From positions 218,011,498 through 218,075,497 of the forward strand of contig CM060978.1 of assembly GCA_030765065.1 (NCBI GenBank): 64,000 nt of DNA, in the 5' to 3' direction. Under the pieces are notes generated by a model. The model was not told where the DNA came from and did no database searches. It saw only the letters and a list, made by a program, of their open reading frames with translations. Every line of letters begins with the position of its first letter. Position 1 is the stretch's first letter. Of this stretch, positions 48,006-60,639 are shown one piece after another. The stretch is from Deroplatys truncata. Its lineage: Eukaryota > Arthropoda > Insecta > Mantodea > Mantidae. The translations under genes were made by a program, and so were the position numbers.

Positions 48006-48422
48006 GCGGCAGGTAAAACAACTATTCCTGTCTCCAGTATCCAGTCAGAAAATATGTGAATTAGGGGAATGTGCAGACGATCTAACAACGACAACAGGAG
48101 GATTTCCAGTTTGTCAGAACTTCAACTGCATATCGCAATATATGATTTTATTGTACTGTAGGACATACATATCTGGTTTGTCTTCAAGTGCTTCTCTGTA
48201 AGCCTGTCATTGTTCAAACTGATGTAAGAATACATATCTATTTCAAATTCTAATTGTAACATTAGCAAGTGAATTTTGCATTTCGTTTGTTAAATAAAAG
48301 CCGGTTTTCAGTGTTGCGCGTCCCATATGTTGTTCAGCTTTGAGCTGTACTCCACCAGTGTGCGTGGTGCTTGGAGCGATGAAAGGGAAATTTGGAAATG
48401 GATTTGCTCAACGAGGACATAG

Positions 48423-49210
48423 TGAGACAATATTTTATATCATAACATGCTGTGAATGCCAGAGTGATTATAGTGTAAATTAATATTATTGTATGTACAT
48501 GATTATAGATATTCGTTAGCCATAAGGATTGTTGGGAAATAAGTTTGCACGGCCTAACAGAAACTGACAATAGAAGTGGGTAACAATAAACCGAGGGGGT
48601 GAGTTGTTTGTCACTAAGAAGAGAAAGCCGAAATTGACGTTAGGGCAACGTGCCCTTTTTAGAAATGGAGGGAATATCTTCCCTAGAGCATATATGTTAG
48701 TAGTAGTGATTGGCTGACCAAAACAGACGCTAAAGTTGGCGCAATTTGGTAACCAATAGGAGCTATATTATAATGTTTAGGCAATTCGAGATGAAGGAGT
48801 ATATATTCTCAAACCATAAGGAAGTATCGTACAGTTATGAAGAATCTCTCACGAGGTGCACGTCGCAGAGTTAGTCACAAAAATGTAAAGTACGCGAAGT
48901 AATTAATGCGCGGCAACTAAAACGATTGTAGTTACATTTGGAAATATTACAGTATCAGTCAGGCGTGTATAAAGATTAAATATGTCAATTATTAATTAAG
49001 CGTGACGGCAATAAAAGTGTAGATTAAGATTTTTTTATCGATGTTATCTTTTAGTAACAACTCCTTTCCGTTTACACACCCTGCTTAGAGACACTTGCTC
49101 GACTGAGCTATAATAGCTAGCCGGAGGACAAGGAACCCAAATTTAAAAAGAATAATTAAACAATAAGCGCCCAAAAATAAGATAGTACAAGTCTTCTGAG
49201 AACTACGACA
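48423..49210 (+). mobile_element. Family C LTR-like unit (C4)
   Basis: This 788-bp diverged unit begins TGAGACAATATTTTATATC and ends AACTACGACA, flanked by perfect ATAG duplications (48419-48422, 49211-49214). It keeps GAGGGGGTGAG, TTGACGTTAG in the CRE position, GTTGGCGCAA, AACCAATAGG, TATATATTC near 48800, AATAAAAG at 49010-49017 and CTCCTTTCCGTTTACACACC. The 3' module array is absent or eroded, which explains its short length. Confidence 0.9.
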
Positions 49211-49214
49211 ATAG

Positions 49215-50929
49215 GGAGTTACATTACAAACTTAAACCCATGGATACAGAAGCGTTATCCTCGAAAATAACACCTGTCCCATTTGACATTTGGGAAACAT
49301 TTGCATATCCTTTGTCTGTGTTTAGAAATGACCCATTAGTAACAGCCTATTACAACCTGGTCGTCGTAAATGACATTAAATTTTCACCCTATATAATTAT
49401 TTTGTGCGTTTAGCTTTGTACAAAAAAATAGAATAAAGTGATTACTAATTACATGCCTCGGCCTTTCACGCTTTATCGCCACATTTGCTATATAATACGT
49501 ATTTGGAAAACATGTTTTAAGATGAGTATATTATAGTCGAAGAATGGACTGAAATCCTAGATATATCAGGTGAGTCAGCTATACCTATTTATTTTTGAAT
49601 TTATGCAACGTGCTAAGCGACATATGACTTACGCCTTTCTTGAATGCCTTCTACTGGCTGATTTGCGTAACACTTTATAGAGGAGGGATACATAACTCAG
49701 TGCATAAGTGTTGTACGGGACAGAATGCAATCGCTATGTATGTCGATGCAAAAAACATCCCATACTGACACTGGGAGCTGCAGTACCAATTTTAGTCCAT
49801 TTTACAAACTTTTATTCTTTAGCATACCTCGATGCACCGCTTTGAAAATGCCCCTGAAGGAACAACCTATCACATGCATCGGTTGACAAAACCATTTCAA
49901 AACAAAATGACAGATGTACACAGTGCGACCAATTGGATTTAAACTGTTAGCCAATGTACAGCCTTGTCAAAAACTTCTAAGTGTTATGTAGATAATTTCT
50001 CTTATTTCACAAATTATGGCATATTTCAGATCATACTTGTAATTGTAATGATTGATGCAGTTTATTTGTTTGAATTAAAACTACCAAACCGAGCTCAAAA
50101 CACCGTATGACGGTGCAAAAAGCGTTTAAGGATTCGAGGTGGGGTCTAGTTCTGCTATTACTAATTCGTATAGGAACCTCAGCTCCCAAGGTAGCATTGG
50201 CCGAAGGATATTATTATGGTTGCTTTAACACTGTGCCACTTTAATTCGGGTCCAAATCCTTCGTATGAATGTCAAACTTTTTATTACCTTTTGTTTCATC
50301 TCTTTGGGTCTATAATTTGATATTATGATACAAATAACATTTTTGATAACATTATAAGTGTGTACAAAATAGAATAATCGTCATGTTCCTCACCGAAAAG
50401 AAGAACCGAAAAGCCCAAATCATATACGGGCACACTCATACGTGAAGAATGCAGGCAGATTACACCGCGCATGTTACAGCATGAAAAAAGGTCTCTCCGG
50501 CAACGTACATAAATGTGCATTGATGAAGGGGGTCATAATTTTGAACATTCACTTCCTTGATAAAATTCACGCTTTTTAACAATTTATTATTCTGTTTACC
50601 CGTGAACTTAACACATTTACAACTCCTTTGTCAATAGAAGAAGTGAAACATAAGGTTTAAACATGAAACAAAAACTGTTATATTTACTATCGTCGATATG
50701 CGCCCCAAGAGAATGAAAGCTAACTACGTAACACGGTTCACAACACTAGATACGGTACAGATTGTTAGGATAAACATGATACACAATTATCTGATTGTAA
50801 TTCTTACGTCTTTGACTCACAGTAGAGTCAGTAAAAAAATTAAATAAATTAGTACACTAAAATACAGAAGATAAACACAAGCAGATAGAGAGAAAATAAA
50901 AGAACCAAAACAATTTTATGTTTGTATCA
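49215..50929. other. No recognised gene
   Basis: AT-rich and unique-looking. The minus-strand frame 50323-50520 lacks a motif. Confidence 0.4.
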
Positions 50930-51455
50930 GATTCAGGTTCAGTATCTTCCAGAGATGCGACACCCCAGATTACCCTTTACATGGAACATTTTTCGAAAGT
51001 TTTAATTTTCTCGAAAATGGCTCTAACTTTTTTGATTAAAATATCAAATGTTGAAGATACTTTTATGACAAATAAAATGTATATCTGGAATTTTCTGGGA
51101 ATGTCTCCAAAAGTATTCTTAATTGTGAACAACTTTTGTTTGTTGTTGAATGAACTATTTTCGAGATATTACTTGTTATTCCCTTAAATGTTCCAATACT
51201 TATACTTTTTCTCAAATGGGAATTCGTTATTCATTTTTTTTGTCTTGTTAATGCAAAGGAGAATGGAATACTCCACATAGCAACCAGCTGTTAAAATATT
51301 TGACTATCGCTTAAAGCCTACCAATTCCTGTTGTATCTACAAGAAAATTAGCAATAAGATTACATCTCGATTAGCATGAAGCATATGGAGAATAAGCGTT
51401 TGTAAAAGCAGTTTGTACAAGAGTAGAGAAAGTCATGTGAGTGTAACACACCAGA
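50930..51455 (-). mobile_element. Family A repeat with 3' and internal deletions (copy j)
   Basis: It starts abruptly at TTCAGGTTCAGTATCTTCC and lacks the CA tract and stem-loop. The AACCATAAGAGATAG segment is deleted. It ends with the conserved 5' terminus (GTGTAACACACCAGA) next to a T-run. Confidence 0.85.
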
Positions 51456-51559
51456 TTTTTTAAAGTACTGCTGCTATTCAGTTCTTTTCACGAAATCATG
51501 ACAAGATTTATAATATGGAACTTCAAGGTCAGCATATAGAGACATATGACTATCGACTC

Positions 51560-51745
51560 TCCTTTCTGTTTCCACCTTGTACCTACAGGGTAATGTGTGA
51601 TGAAACTATATCTGCAATTATTTATTTCGATTAATATGAAGTAGGTGGAAAATTAAGGTTTCCTAGGAGGAGTTTGTAATAACCATAAAAAATAAACGAT
51701 AGTGGGAAGAGGAGGTCATGTAAATGTAACACATCGGATGTTTTA
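51560..51745 (-). mobile_element. Family A-related element (subfamily A2), 5' end
   Basis: Read on the minus strand it begins CCGATGTGTTACATTTACAT then GACCTCC and CACTATCGTTTATTTTTTA. Its start matches the family A 5' end, and CCACCTACTTCATATTAATC matches the next A block. The interval between differs. A second copy of this variant begins at 62888 on the plus strand. Confidence 0.55.
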
Positions 51746-52455
51746 AACTCAAAAGATTTTGTACAGCTTGCCGTTGATATTTCCTTAAAACTAGAGTGAC
51801 AATGCTGGACACTACCCTACTTCATTCGTCCCGTCCCCGATTTAAGTCACGGCGCGTGTTGGTGCGGTAGGATTTATGGAAGATAGAGCAGTAGTGCTTT
51901 GAAGCGAGGTGAATCTATACGAGAGAGTGCAGCGGAGAAAAAGCATACTACAAAAAGCTTTCTCAAACTGGTAATATTCAAACATTATGCTAATATACAC
52001 AGTAGGATGCAGAACTGGAAACGACTTGGCATTTATGTAGTTAAATTTTCTACCAGAAAGTCTCCAGGTCGTGTTCAAATATTCTAGGAGTTGTTTGTTT
52101 CTTGCTGTCGAGAGAGAGGACGGCATACACTATCCAGACATCCCTGATGCAGTGATAGTAAGATCTGGAAACGAATATTCCTAATGGATAGATAACTTGC
52201 ATGCTTGAATCTACACTTGAGTTGTTTTACGAGAATATCATGAATGTAATGCAAACAACGTTCTTAAAACTGCGAAAGGGATTCTTAAGAGCTATTGAGC
52301 AAGGATCTAGAAATCATGTGACTGATGCTAGTAGCAGATGATGTGTGTTTTGCAAACTATGGTAATCTGGGTTGTCAAAAGTGTTACGTGGGCATATGAG
52401 AAGGCACTTACATGAAGCCAAATGCATTTGCAAGAACGATCCGCTGACTTATATT
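51746..52455. other. No recognised gene
   Basis: AT-rich sequence upstream of the Tc1 element. The 94-codon minus-strand frame 51842-52126 has no recognisable domain. Confidence 0.35.
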
Positions 52456-53602
52456 CACTATGTGATCAAAAGTATCCCGACACCCCCACAAACGTACGTT
52501 TTTCATCTTAAGTGCATTCTGCTGCCACCTACTGCCTGGTACTCATTATCCACGACCTCAGTAGTGATTAGACGTCGTGAAACAGCAGAATGGGACGATC
52601 CGTGGAACTCACGGACTTCGAACGTGGTCAGGTGTTTGGGTGTCACTTGTGTCAGAAGTCTGTACGCGAGATTTCCACACTCCTAAACATCCCTAGATCA
52701 ACTGTTTCTGATGTGATAGTGAAGTGAAAACGTGAAGGGACATGTACAGGCCGACCTCGTCTGTTGACTGACAAAGTTCACCGACATTTGAAGAGGGTCA
52801 TATAGAGTAATAGGTAGACATCTATGCAGACCATCACACAGGAATTCCAAGCTGCATCGGGAACCCCTCCAAGTACTATGACGCCTCACTTGGTGTAAGG
52901 AGCGTCAAAATTACACGATTGAACAGTGGCAAAACATTGCGTGGAGTCACAAATCACGGTATACAATGTGGCAATCCGATGGCAGGGTGTGGGTATGGCG
53001 AATGCCCGGTGAACGTCATCTGCCAGCGTGTGTAGTACCAACAGTGAAATTCGGAAGTGGTGGTGTTATGATGTGGTCGTGTTTTTCCTGGAGGGGGCTT
53101 GCACTCCTTGTTGTTTTGCGTGGCACGATCACAGCGCAGACCTACACTGATATTTTAAGCACCTTCTTGCTTCCCACTGTTGAAGAGCAATTCGGGGATG
53201 GCGATTGCATCTTTCAACACGATCGAGCACCTGCTCATACTGCACGGGCTGTGTCGGAGTGGTTACACGACAATAACATCCCTGTAATGGACTGGCCTGC
53301 ACAGAGTCCTGACTTGAATCCTATAGAACACCTTTGTGATGTTTTGGAATGCCGACTTCGTGCCAGACCTCACCGACCTACATCGATACCCCTCCTCAGT
53401 TCCGCACTCCGTGAAGAATGGCTATCATTCCCCAAGAAACCTTCCAGCACCTGATTGAAAGTATGCCTGCGAGAGTGAACGGTGACATCAAGGCTAAGGG
53501 TGGGCCAACACCATATTGACTTCTAAGCATTACCGATTGAGAGCGCCACGAACTTGTACGTCATTTTCAGCCAGGTGTCCGGATACTTTTGATCACGTAG
53601 TG
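52456..53602 (+). mobile_element. Tc1-like transposon, 1147 bp
   Basis: The termini are inverted repeats: CACTATGTGATCAAAAGTAT then CCCGACACC at the left, and the complement of GGTGTCCGGATACTTTTGAT then CACGTAGTG at the right. A TA follows the right end, and TT (a likely mutated TA) precedes the left. It encloses a single degraded transposase. Length and ends are typical of Tc1-type elements. A second copy starts at 63850. Confidence 0.92.
52589..53520 (+). pseudogene. Tc1-family transposase, inactivated
   Basis: The frame starts MGRSVELTDFERGQV with an N-terminal helix-turn-helix (VREISTLLNIPRSTVSDVIV). Stops follow (TGA after VIVK, TAG after KRVI). A deletion of about 20 residues precedes WCKERQNYTIEQWQN, before the catalytic region. 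The first catalytic Asp is replaced by His (SHKSRY for the family SDESRF). FQHDRAPAHTA (second Asp) and WPAQSPDLNPIEHL (third acidic Glu) are intact. A one-base frameshift near 53437 precedes the C-terminal ETFQHLIESMP...KGGPTPY. Confidence 0.93.
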
Positions 53603-53604
53603 TA

Positions 53605-54047
53605 GATGTTACTGTTAAGTTGCTTACGTAAAGTTCTCATTAATATCAAATTGAACATGTATTTTGTGTCACAGCATGAATCCTCCGCATGTAAATACTC
53701 TTGCTGTAAGATTGCAGCGAAAATGACTACTATTTTACATCATTGTTTCATTTATATAACTTTTAAACTTTTTATCAATAACAAGACTGAACATATTGTT
53801 TTTTCTTACATCATGATGCTTTGTTTTCTATTCTTTCTTAATTAGTTTATTGTTAAATATTAGAGCATGTTTTAAAATTTTTACAAAGCAATGCGAGGCT
53901 ACACTTGTCTTTCCTTGTTCATCAACACTTTTGTATACAACGTTCCTTCTGTACGATAGGAACAATGGCTGACCCCCTGCCAACATTTATCCGAGAGTGC
54001 AATCTGTTAATTTCGTTACTGATCCATGGCACTCTGTATCTCTTTGC
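53605..54047. other. No recognised gene
   Basis: AT-rich spacer between the Tc1 element and B6. Confidence 0.4.
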
Positions 54048-54051
54048 ACAG

Positions 54052-55009
54052 TGTAGTAGGTGGTTTGTTACGTTATTTGCTTCACGCTTTGAGTGTCAAT
54101 TTGAAGTAGTTTGTATTGAAGGAGTTGTATTATATTTCAACTGTTGGGGAGCGAAACTTGAAGTAGTTGCAACCGCACGTATGGTACCCAATAGCCTTCG
54201 TTAAAAAAAATATAAACTTTGTAATTTGACTGTTTCTTTAAGAATTAAATATTTGTGTTTGCCTCGGCTGCGTCAGTATTATTGTTAGAGACACGTTTCT
54301 CTTAGCAGGGTTGTGGTGTGACTAAGGATGTAGGCTTACACAGATTATAATTTTACTTCACTCCTTTTATTAATGCTTGATACGATTTAAATAACACTTC
54401 ACTGATATAGAGAGCTGTGAGATTCTTTAATTAATTACTTGCACTTATTAACACGTAAACTATTTTCGTCTCACACGAATACGTTTTATACTTCTCGAGG
54501 ACGTGTCTCGCGCCTGGTTAAGAACACTGTTTGCAGGCATTTGAATTTCTTTCAACCGCCTAAACTTGTAAATTTCTGTATTTCAAATCTCTGATTGGGT
54601 ATTCCTAATCCAATAGAATACCTTCATTTAACTAAAGTTTTTTCTGATTGTTGATTGGCTATTTTTATAAAATGTCACTAAAATCACATTATTACTTCCA
54701 AGAATCACAAGTAGTACTGTTAAACTCTCAAACTCATTATTGCCTCAAGGTTGCCTCATTGTTAGCAACTTTTAACTTATTATTCTCACAGCCCCTACAT
54801 TATTAAATTACGTAATACATTCACATAACATTATTAAACAGTATACAATAGTATACAATAATATAAACAAATACAATGACTGTAATATACACTTTTTATA
54901 TATTGTTAAATACACATATTGCTTTAAGGCGGGCTGTTACTGAATATATATATATATATATATATTATATTTAGACTGAAATCATTTAAGTATCAAAAAT
55001 ACTGCCTCA
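54052..55009 (-). mobile_element. Family B LTR-like unit (B6)
   Basis: This minus-strand unit of about 958 bp ends on the plus strand with CTGCCTCA. Its other end fits TGTAGTAGG (54052), matching the family terminus CTACTTCA with one change. The flanks ACAG (54048-54051) and ATGG (55010-55013) differ at two sites, so the duplication is not proven. It has two primer-binding-site-like modules (54084-54150), a shared CTCGAGGACGTGTCTCGCGC palindrome region, and a (TA)n tract at 54948-54964. Confidence 0.85.
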
Positions 55010-55013
55010 ATGG

Positions 55014-56355
55014 GGTGCGATGCATGCTCCTCGTGTACCTAGGGCATACAGAGTTACGAAATATTGCACTGTAAATAATTTAATTTTAGACAAATGCTTG
55101 GGGATGGACCAAAGTATCCAGGGATCTTTGCTCTTTTCAGAGATCTATTTGAAGTTTATAGGCAACATCTATATTCTTTTCATCTTATATAATAACGTAA
55201 TAATTGCGATGCAATATTTTGAGTTTGAAAATCATGCTTATAAAATGAAGGAAAAAAACACAAATTCAAATATTCTATAAAGCAGAAACAAGAGTTGCAT
55301 TCCGTAATTAGTAGGGAACAATTAAGATAAATTTACTTACGCACGCAGTAATACTACTGGTAACTAACAGTAGGTTAAGCTGTGCTTGTTAATGGCGTTT
55401 TAAAAATTGCTTTCAAACGCGCCCAAAGCCATTGGAACTTTAGATAAACTCTATACTTAACCTCGACATCGGCCATTCTTCATTCTTAATGCATGTTTAT
55501 TGATGTTCAGTAGAAAGGAAGAAGTTGGCACGTTGTTTGACGGTTGGTTGTCCAGCAACAAGGCGGGTATTCATCCCATTGAGCTAACCACGCATGGCCT
55601 CAAACAATTATAGAATGCTTGAGATAATTCTGTAAACAGTGACGGAGGTTAGGTTCGGGAGAATGCTCTTGCTTGATTTTTTCTGACATACCTCTTGGGC
55701 AAGGTGCAATGGCCATTATTTCATAAATACAAAGTCATAACATTTACAAAAGCACTCAGTTTGGTTTCAAAGGTATTATTATTAAGCTTAAAGGCTGGGT
55801 ACGAACAAGAAGGAAACCGTTTCTTTCTCCTTTCTGAGAACGTCATACACATGGGAAGAAGGGTTCTAATATAAAAGAAATTACCTCTTTAGTGCCACGT
55901 GATGAGGGAGTTATTAAAATATTTAGTTGTGTATCAATTCTTAAAGTGTTTACAATTTTAAAGGACATCTGCTAAGATTAATATTCAAACTAGTCCATTC
56001 CTTGCAAAATAATTGTGTGGCTGAAAACCTCACGATAGGATATTATAACTAATGCTTACAATTTCTTCTTATTATTATTTCATGACAGATCGACTACTTA
56101 ACCACAAAAAGCCTTTTCTGAACTCCTATTAAACAATACATCTGTATATCAAGCTGATTTAAACAAATCTACGAAAACGTAACGTCTTGAAGCTTTTGGC
56201 AGCGTTCACGCAACTTTTCATCATTGCTGCTAGCTAGACACAAAAGCAGTTTAGCGATTAGAAAAACATGGCTACAAAATGTATTATTGCACGACGAAAG
56301 GGTCGATGTTGTCAAGCAAAACTATAATCTGCGGGTTGCATAGATACGAAACAAA
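55014..56355. other. No recognised gene; worn tRNA-like head near 55560-55605
   Basis: On the minus strand, GTGGTTAGCTCAATGGGATG (box A-like) appears at 55595-55575 without a convincing box B, possibly a SINE relic. The rest is AT-rich. Confidence 0.35.
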
Positions 56356-57267
56356 TCTGATGTGTTACACCTACATGACTTTCTCTACTCTTGTACAAAC
56401 TATTTTTACAAACTCTTATTCTCCATCTATTTCATACTAATCGAGATAAACATTTGCAGAAACGATCTTTTGACATGCAAAGAGAATTATATTTTACACA
56501 TAGCGACCAGTTCTAAAAATATTTCACTATCGCTTAAGGCCTAGTATGTTCCCCTTGTTTTGTAATTGCAATTGCAATATAAGCACAGACATATCTCTTA
56601 ATAGCTGGTTGCTATGTGCAGCACCATGCTCTTTGCCACAGATTAATCCTCTTTGCATATCCAAGACAAAAAATGAAAACGAATTCCCATTTGAGAAAAT
56701 AAGTATTGAAAAACTGCAATATCTCGAAAATGGTTCAATCAACAAAAAATGTTATTTTAACGCGATCTACATTTTTTGTGTAGTAAAATTTTTCTATCTC
56801 TTATGGTTTACCAGTTATGCAAAAGTCGTTCATAATGAAGAATACTTTTGGAGACATTCCCAGAAAATTCAAGATATACATTTTATTTGTTATGAAAATA
56901 TCTTAAACATATGATATTTTAATCAAAATCGTTAGAGCCACTTTTTGAGAAAATTAAAATTTTCGAAAAAATTTCCATGTAAAGGGTAATCTGGGGTGGG
57001 GGGAGTTTCTTGAAAACCTTCGTGTCGCATCTCTGGAAGATACTGAACCTAAATACCAAGTTTGGTGTTTATCCGACTGTTCGTTTCTGAGTTATGCTGT
57101 TCACAGACACAGACACACAGGCACACTCACGGACATGTTCGCAAAAATGCTTTTTTTTGGATTCAGGGGGTCTAAAAACATATATTTCCGGTAAAATTTC
57201 GGTATCGAATTTTTGGGTGGAATACAATACTTACCCTACTTACTATATGTAGTAGAGAAAGTAAAAA
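56356..57267 (+). mobile_element. Full-length family A repeat (copy l), variant middle
   Basis: It runs 912 bp from TCTGATGTGTTACACCTACA to AGTAGAGAAAGTAAAA. The region 56440-56680 differs from copy i and resembles copy p (CATTTGCAGA, AGCACCATGCTCTTTGCCAC), defining a second subfamily. CA tract at 57107-57130. The 3' stem-loop reads ACTATATGTAGTAG. Confidence 0.93.
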
Positions 57268-58686
57268 TAGGATAGGTCGATTTACCCGTATGTACCGAAA
57301 AAATCAAAATGTCTTCTGGAATTACTTTACACAAACGATGTAAGCATAGAAGGAAGACAGAACCAGGACGTCTAAAAAGATGTCATATTTTATAGGTCGC
57401 GTGGATTTTAACCTTCAAATTACGATGTTATAAGCCTCGCAGACAATGGGGAAATTAGAGTGGTTTTTTTTTACTGTAGTGTGTTTTCTCTTCAATTCAA
57501 TATTTTAGTTGATTTTGGTTACTAACCTAAAACGTCAGCGTTATTTGCTATTAACACTGGAGTCACTTTCACACAACACCTTCAGTCTTATGTAGCACAA
57601 GTGCTATTAGAACACTAAAGCTATATGCTAGTCTATCTTTTATAACGGAGAAAATGAATAGGCTTATATACTTGGCATTTAACACAAGCATTGACATGGA
57701 GAGTTGTCAAGAAATCATACAGAGGTTTTCAGCGGCATAGAATCCTTTCATTAGGGGTGGAAATGTGCTCTGCAGACCCCTGAAGAAATAAATAAGAAAT
57801 GAAGTGGTTTATGCGGTATTGTATAGTACGGAATTTGTCTTGCGATGGCGTGAGGAAACACGCTTGTAAGCAGTTGAAACGCGAGAGATCAAGAGAAAAA
57901 CGGAAAGAATAGAAGTGGGTGGGCTTGATAAGGAACGCTATTTATGCAGAAAGCTTTAATTCATTGTTGCTTGATGAGCGTTTTAATAAGAGTCGTAAAG
58001 AAACGCACGAAGAGATTAAACGGATTGTATTTTACACCCTGTATGTGGATGACAAAAGTCGATGAACGCAGTAATCTTTGCGTGGTGGAAGGAACGGCAA
58101 ACAAAAGTTAAGCTGGCCTGACACACTTGGAAGTTTGCACTAAGGTGACCCTCTGTCGCCCCCGTTCTTCCGTGGGTCGCCCGGTAATGTATTGATCAAG
58201 AGCAGTGGTAGGGGGAACTGTGTTTTCTCTTGAAATGCTCTGTTCCCTAGCACTATTGCTCTTCCCTGGAAAACAATTAGAATGCCATTCTGACCTTTGC
58301 CTAGTTCTCAGTATTCAACTATTTGTTGCTTCGGGAAATTTCATATTATTATGCAAAACTATGTTTAGAAATTTCAAACGAACTGCTGCAAATACGCAGA
58401 AGTTTAAAAAGCACTGCTATCATGTCGCTATTCGCACGGATGCAGTTTCGGCCATAAGACTCTAAATCGGATGTAGTCAAGTCGTCTAATCCTTGGTCTC
58501 CCTATATTCCTATACCCTTTACTATGTGTGACCCAATATTATTGTTGGCTACAAAACGATCTTCAGGCGTTTTATTCACATTTAGCTTCCTATTCGTTGA
58601 TCTTTCCTGTTAGCTTCATAGTATTTAGATCCCACATATTACCATGATTTTCTGTGTTCTAAAATGCGCCAATGCTTCTTAAAAAA
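57268..58686. other. No recognised gene
   Basis: Around 58080-58470 the DNA is GC-richer and has an 86-codon plus-strand frame (58205-58465) with two hydrophobic stretches but no family I recognise. Confidence 0.35.
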
Positions 58687-59024
58687 TCCGATGTGTTTCT
58701 CTACTCTTGTACAAACTAGTTTAACAAACGCTTATTCTCCATATGCTGCATGTTAATCGAGATATCGAGATGTTAATCTTATTGCTAATTTTCTTGTGGA
58801 TGCAAGGGGCATTGGTTAAGCGATAGTCAAATATTTTAAGAGCTGGTTGCTATGTGAAGTATTCTATTCTCTTTGCATTACCAGGACAAAAAATGAATAA
58901 CGAATTCCCATTTGAGAAAAAGTATAACTATTGGAATATTTAAGGGAATAACAAGCAATATCTCGAAAATGGTTCACTCAACAACAAAAATGTATATTAC
59001 ATAATTTGGGTATTTTAACGCGAT
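58687..59024 (+). mobile_element. Family A 5' third (copy m)
   Basis: It starts TCCGATGTG, jumps directly to TTTCTCTACTCTTGTACAAA (a 14-bp deletion removing TTACACTCACATGA) and stops at TTTTAACGCGATA, after which there is no similarity to A. Confidence 0.88.
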
Positions 59025-59455
59025 AGCATTGAATTCAGAAGTGGCTTAAGACACCCGAAGCGTAAATGCCTAAATGTTTAGGGAAGAAGAAGAAGACTAA
59101 GAAACAGATTTTTGGACACTGTATCTGCAGAATAAAGGATTCGCGGTGTTTTCATAATTTTGGGTTATTATACTTCTGAATTATTTTTCATCAGGGTCCA
59201 GATTTTAATCGTTTAATTGTTGCATCATAAGCATTGTTAATGTGTACATAAATCCTTACTATGGGTCTCAGATTATGAAAATACAAATTTATAGGTCATT
59301 GTAGGTATTTTGTTCAACTTTTCGGTTTTAAGGCGTCTTTTAGATTCTGTGTTTACTATTTTATATCATTATGGTTTTTGTGTCTTTATTTAGTAATTTT
59401 CCTACATTTAGAATGAGTGTGAAATAGTTTCATATTATTGACATTTTACCTTAGG
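59025..59455. other. No recognised gene
   Basis: AT-rich spacer between copies m and n of family A. Confidence 0.4.
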
Positions 59456-60260
59456 ATTTCTCTACTCTTGTACAAACTATTTTTACAAACGCTTATTCTC
59501 CATATGCTTCATGTTAATCGAGATGTTAATCTTACTGCTAATTTTCTTGTAGATGCAGGGGGAATTGGTAGGCTTTAAGCGATAGTCAAATATTTTAAGA
59601 GCTGGTTGCTATGTGCAGTATTCCATTCTCTTTCCATGTCCAGGACATAAAAAAATGAATAACGAATACCCATTTGAGAAAAAGTATAACTATTGGAAAA
59701 TGTAAAGGAATAACAAGCAATATCTCGAATATGGTTCACTCAACAAAAAAAATGTATTTGACATAAATTGTATATTTTAACGTGACCTACATTGTTTGTG
59801 TAGTAAAATTTTGTCTATCCCTTATGGTTTACCAGTTTACAATGAAGAATACTTTTGGAGACATTCCCAGAAAATTCGAGATACATATTTCATTTGTCAT
59901 GAAAATATCTTAAACATATGATATTTTAATTAAACTCGTTAGAGCCATTTTTGAGAAAATTAAAATTTACGAAAAATGTTCCATGTAAAGGGTAATCTGG
60001 GGTGGGGGGATTTTCTTGTAAACCTTCGTGTCGCATCTCTGGAACATACTGAACCTAAATACCACGTTTGGTGTTTATCCGACTGTTCGTTTCTGAGTTA
60101 TGCTGTTCACAGACACACACACGGACATGTTTCCAAAAATGCTTTTTTTTTGGATTCAGGGTGTCTCAAAACATGTATTTCCGGTGAAATCTCGGTATCG
60201 AATTTTTGGGCGGAATACAATACTTCCCCTACTTACTATACGTAGTAGAGAAAGTAAAAA
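59456..60260 (+). mobile_element. Near-full-length family A repeat (copy n)
   Basis: It lacks only the outermost 5' bases, starting at TTTCTCTACTCTTGTACAAA, and ends ACGTAGTAGAGAAAGTAAAA. A 15-bp deletion removes GTTATGCAAAAGTC near 59833. The short CA tract is ACACACACACGG (60112). ORF 59976-60245 is the family frame. Confidence 0.93.
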
Positions 60261-60638
60261 TTCCTACTTACGCTTAGTCTGGAAACGTTTACTTGTGGGT
60301 GTGTGAGTGTTGGGTTGGCTATTGTCGGGGGTATCATTACAGTTATGAATTCATGTTCAAAACTAGGAATGGCATATGTCAGTTTTTCCTTTTTAGCGTT
60401 AATGAGTTATTCAAGCCGCATTGCTTTTGTCCTTACGTCGTGTCATAGCTGTGAAGCCCTCTTCATCTGCAATGAATGTTGTATAGTCTGACAACTCAAA
60501 AGAGTTAGTGCTACTTTTTGTTAGACCTGCTTCAAAAACAAATTTTATTCCTTTCTCAGATTCTTTCAACAACAATATGAAACAAATATATCTTTAAATT
60601 AATTTTCTAAATTAATTTATTATTATCTTATACCTAAT
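60261..60638. other. No recognised gene
   Basis: AT-rich spacer. The 62-codon plus-strand frame 60303-60491 has two hydrophobic stretches and no recognisable domain. Confidence 0.3.
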
Positions 60639-60639
60639 T

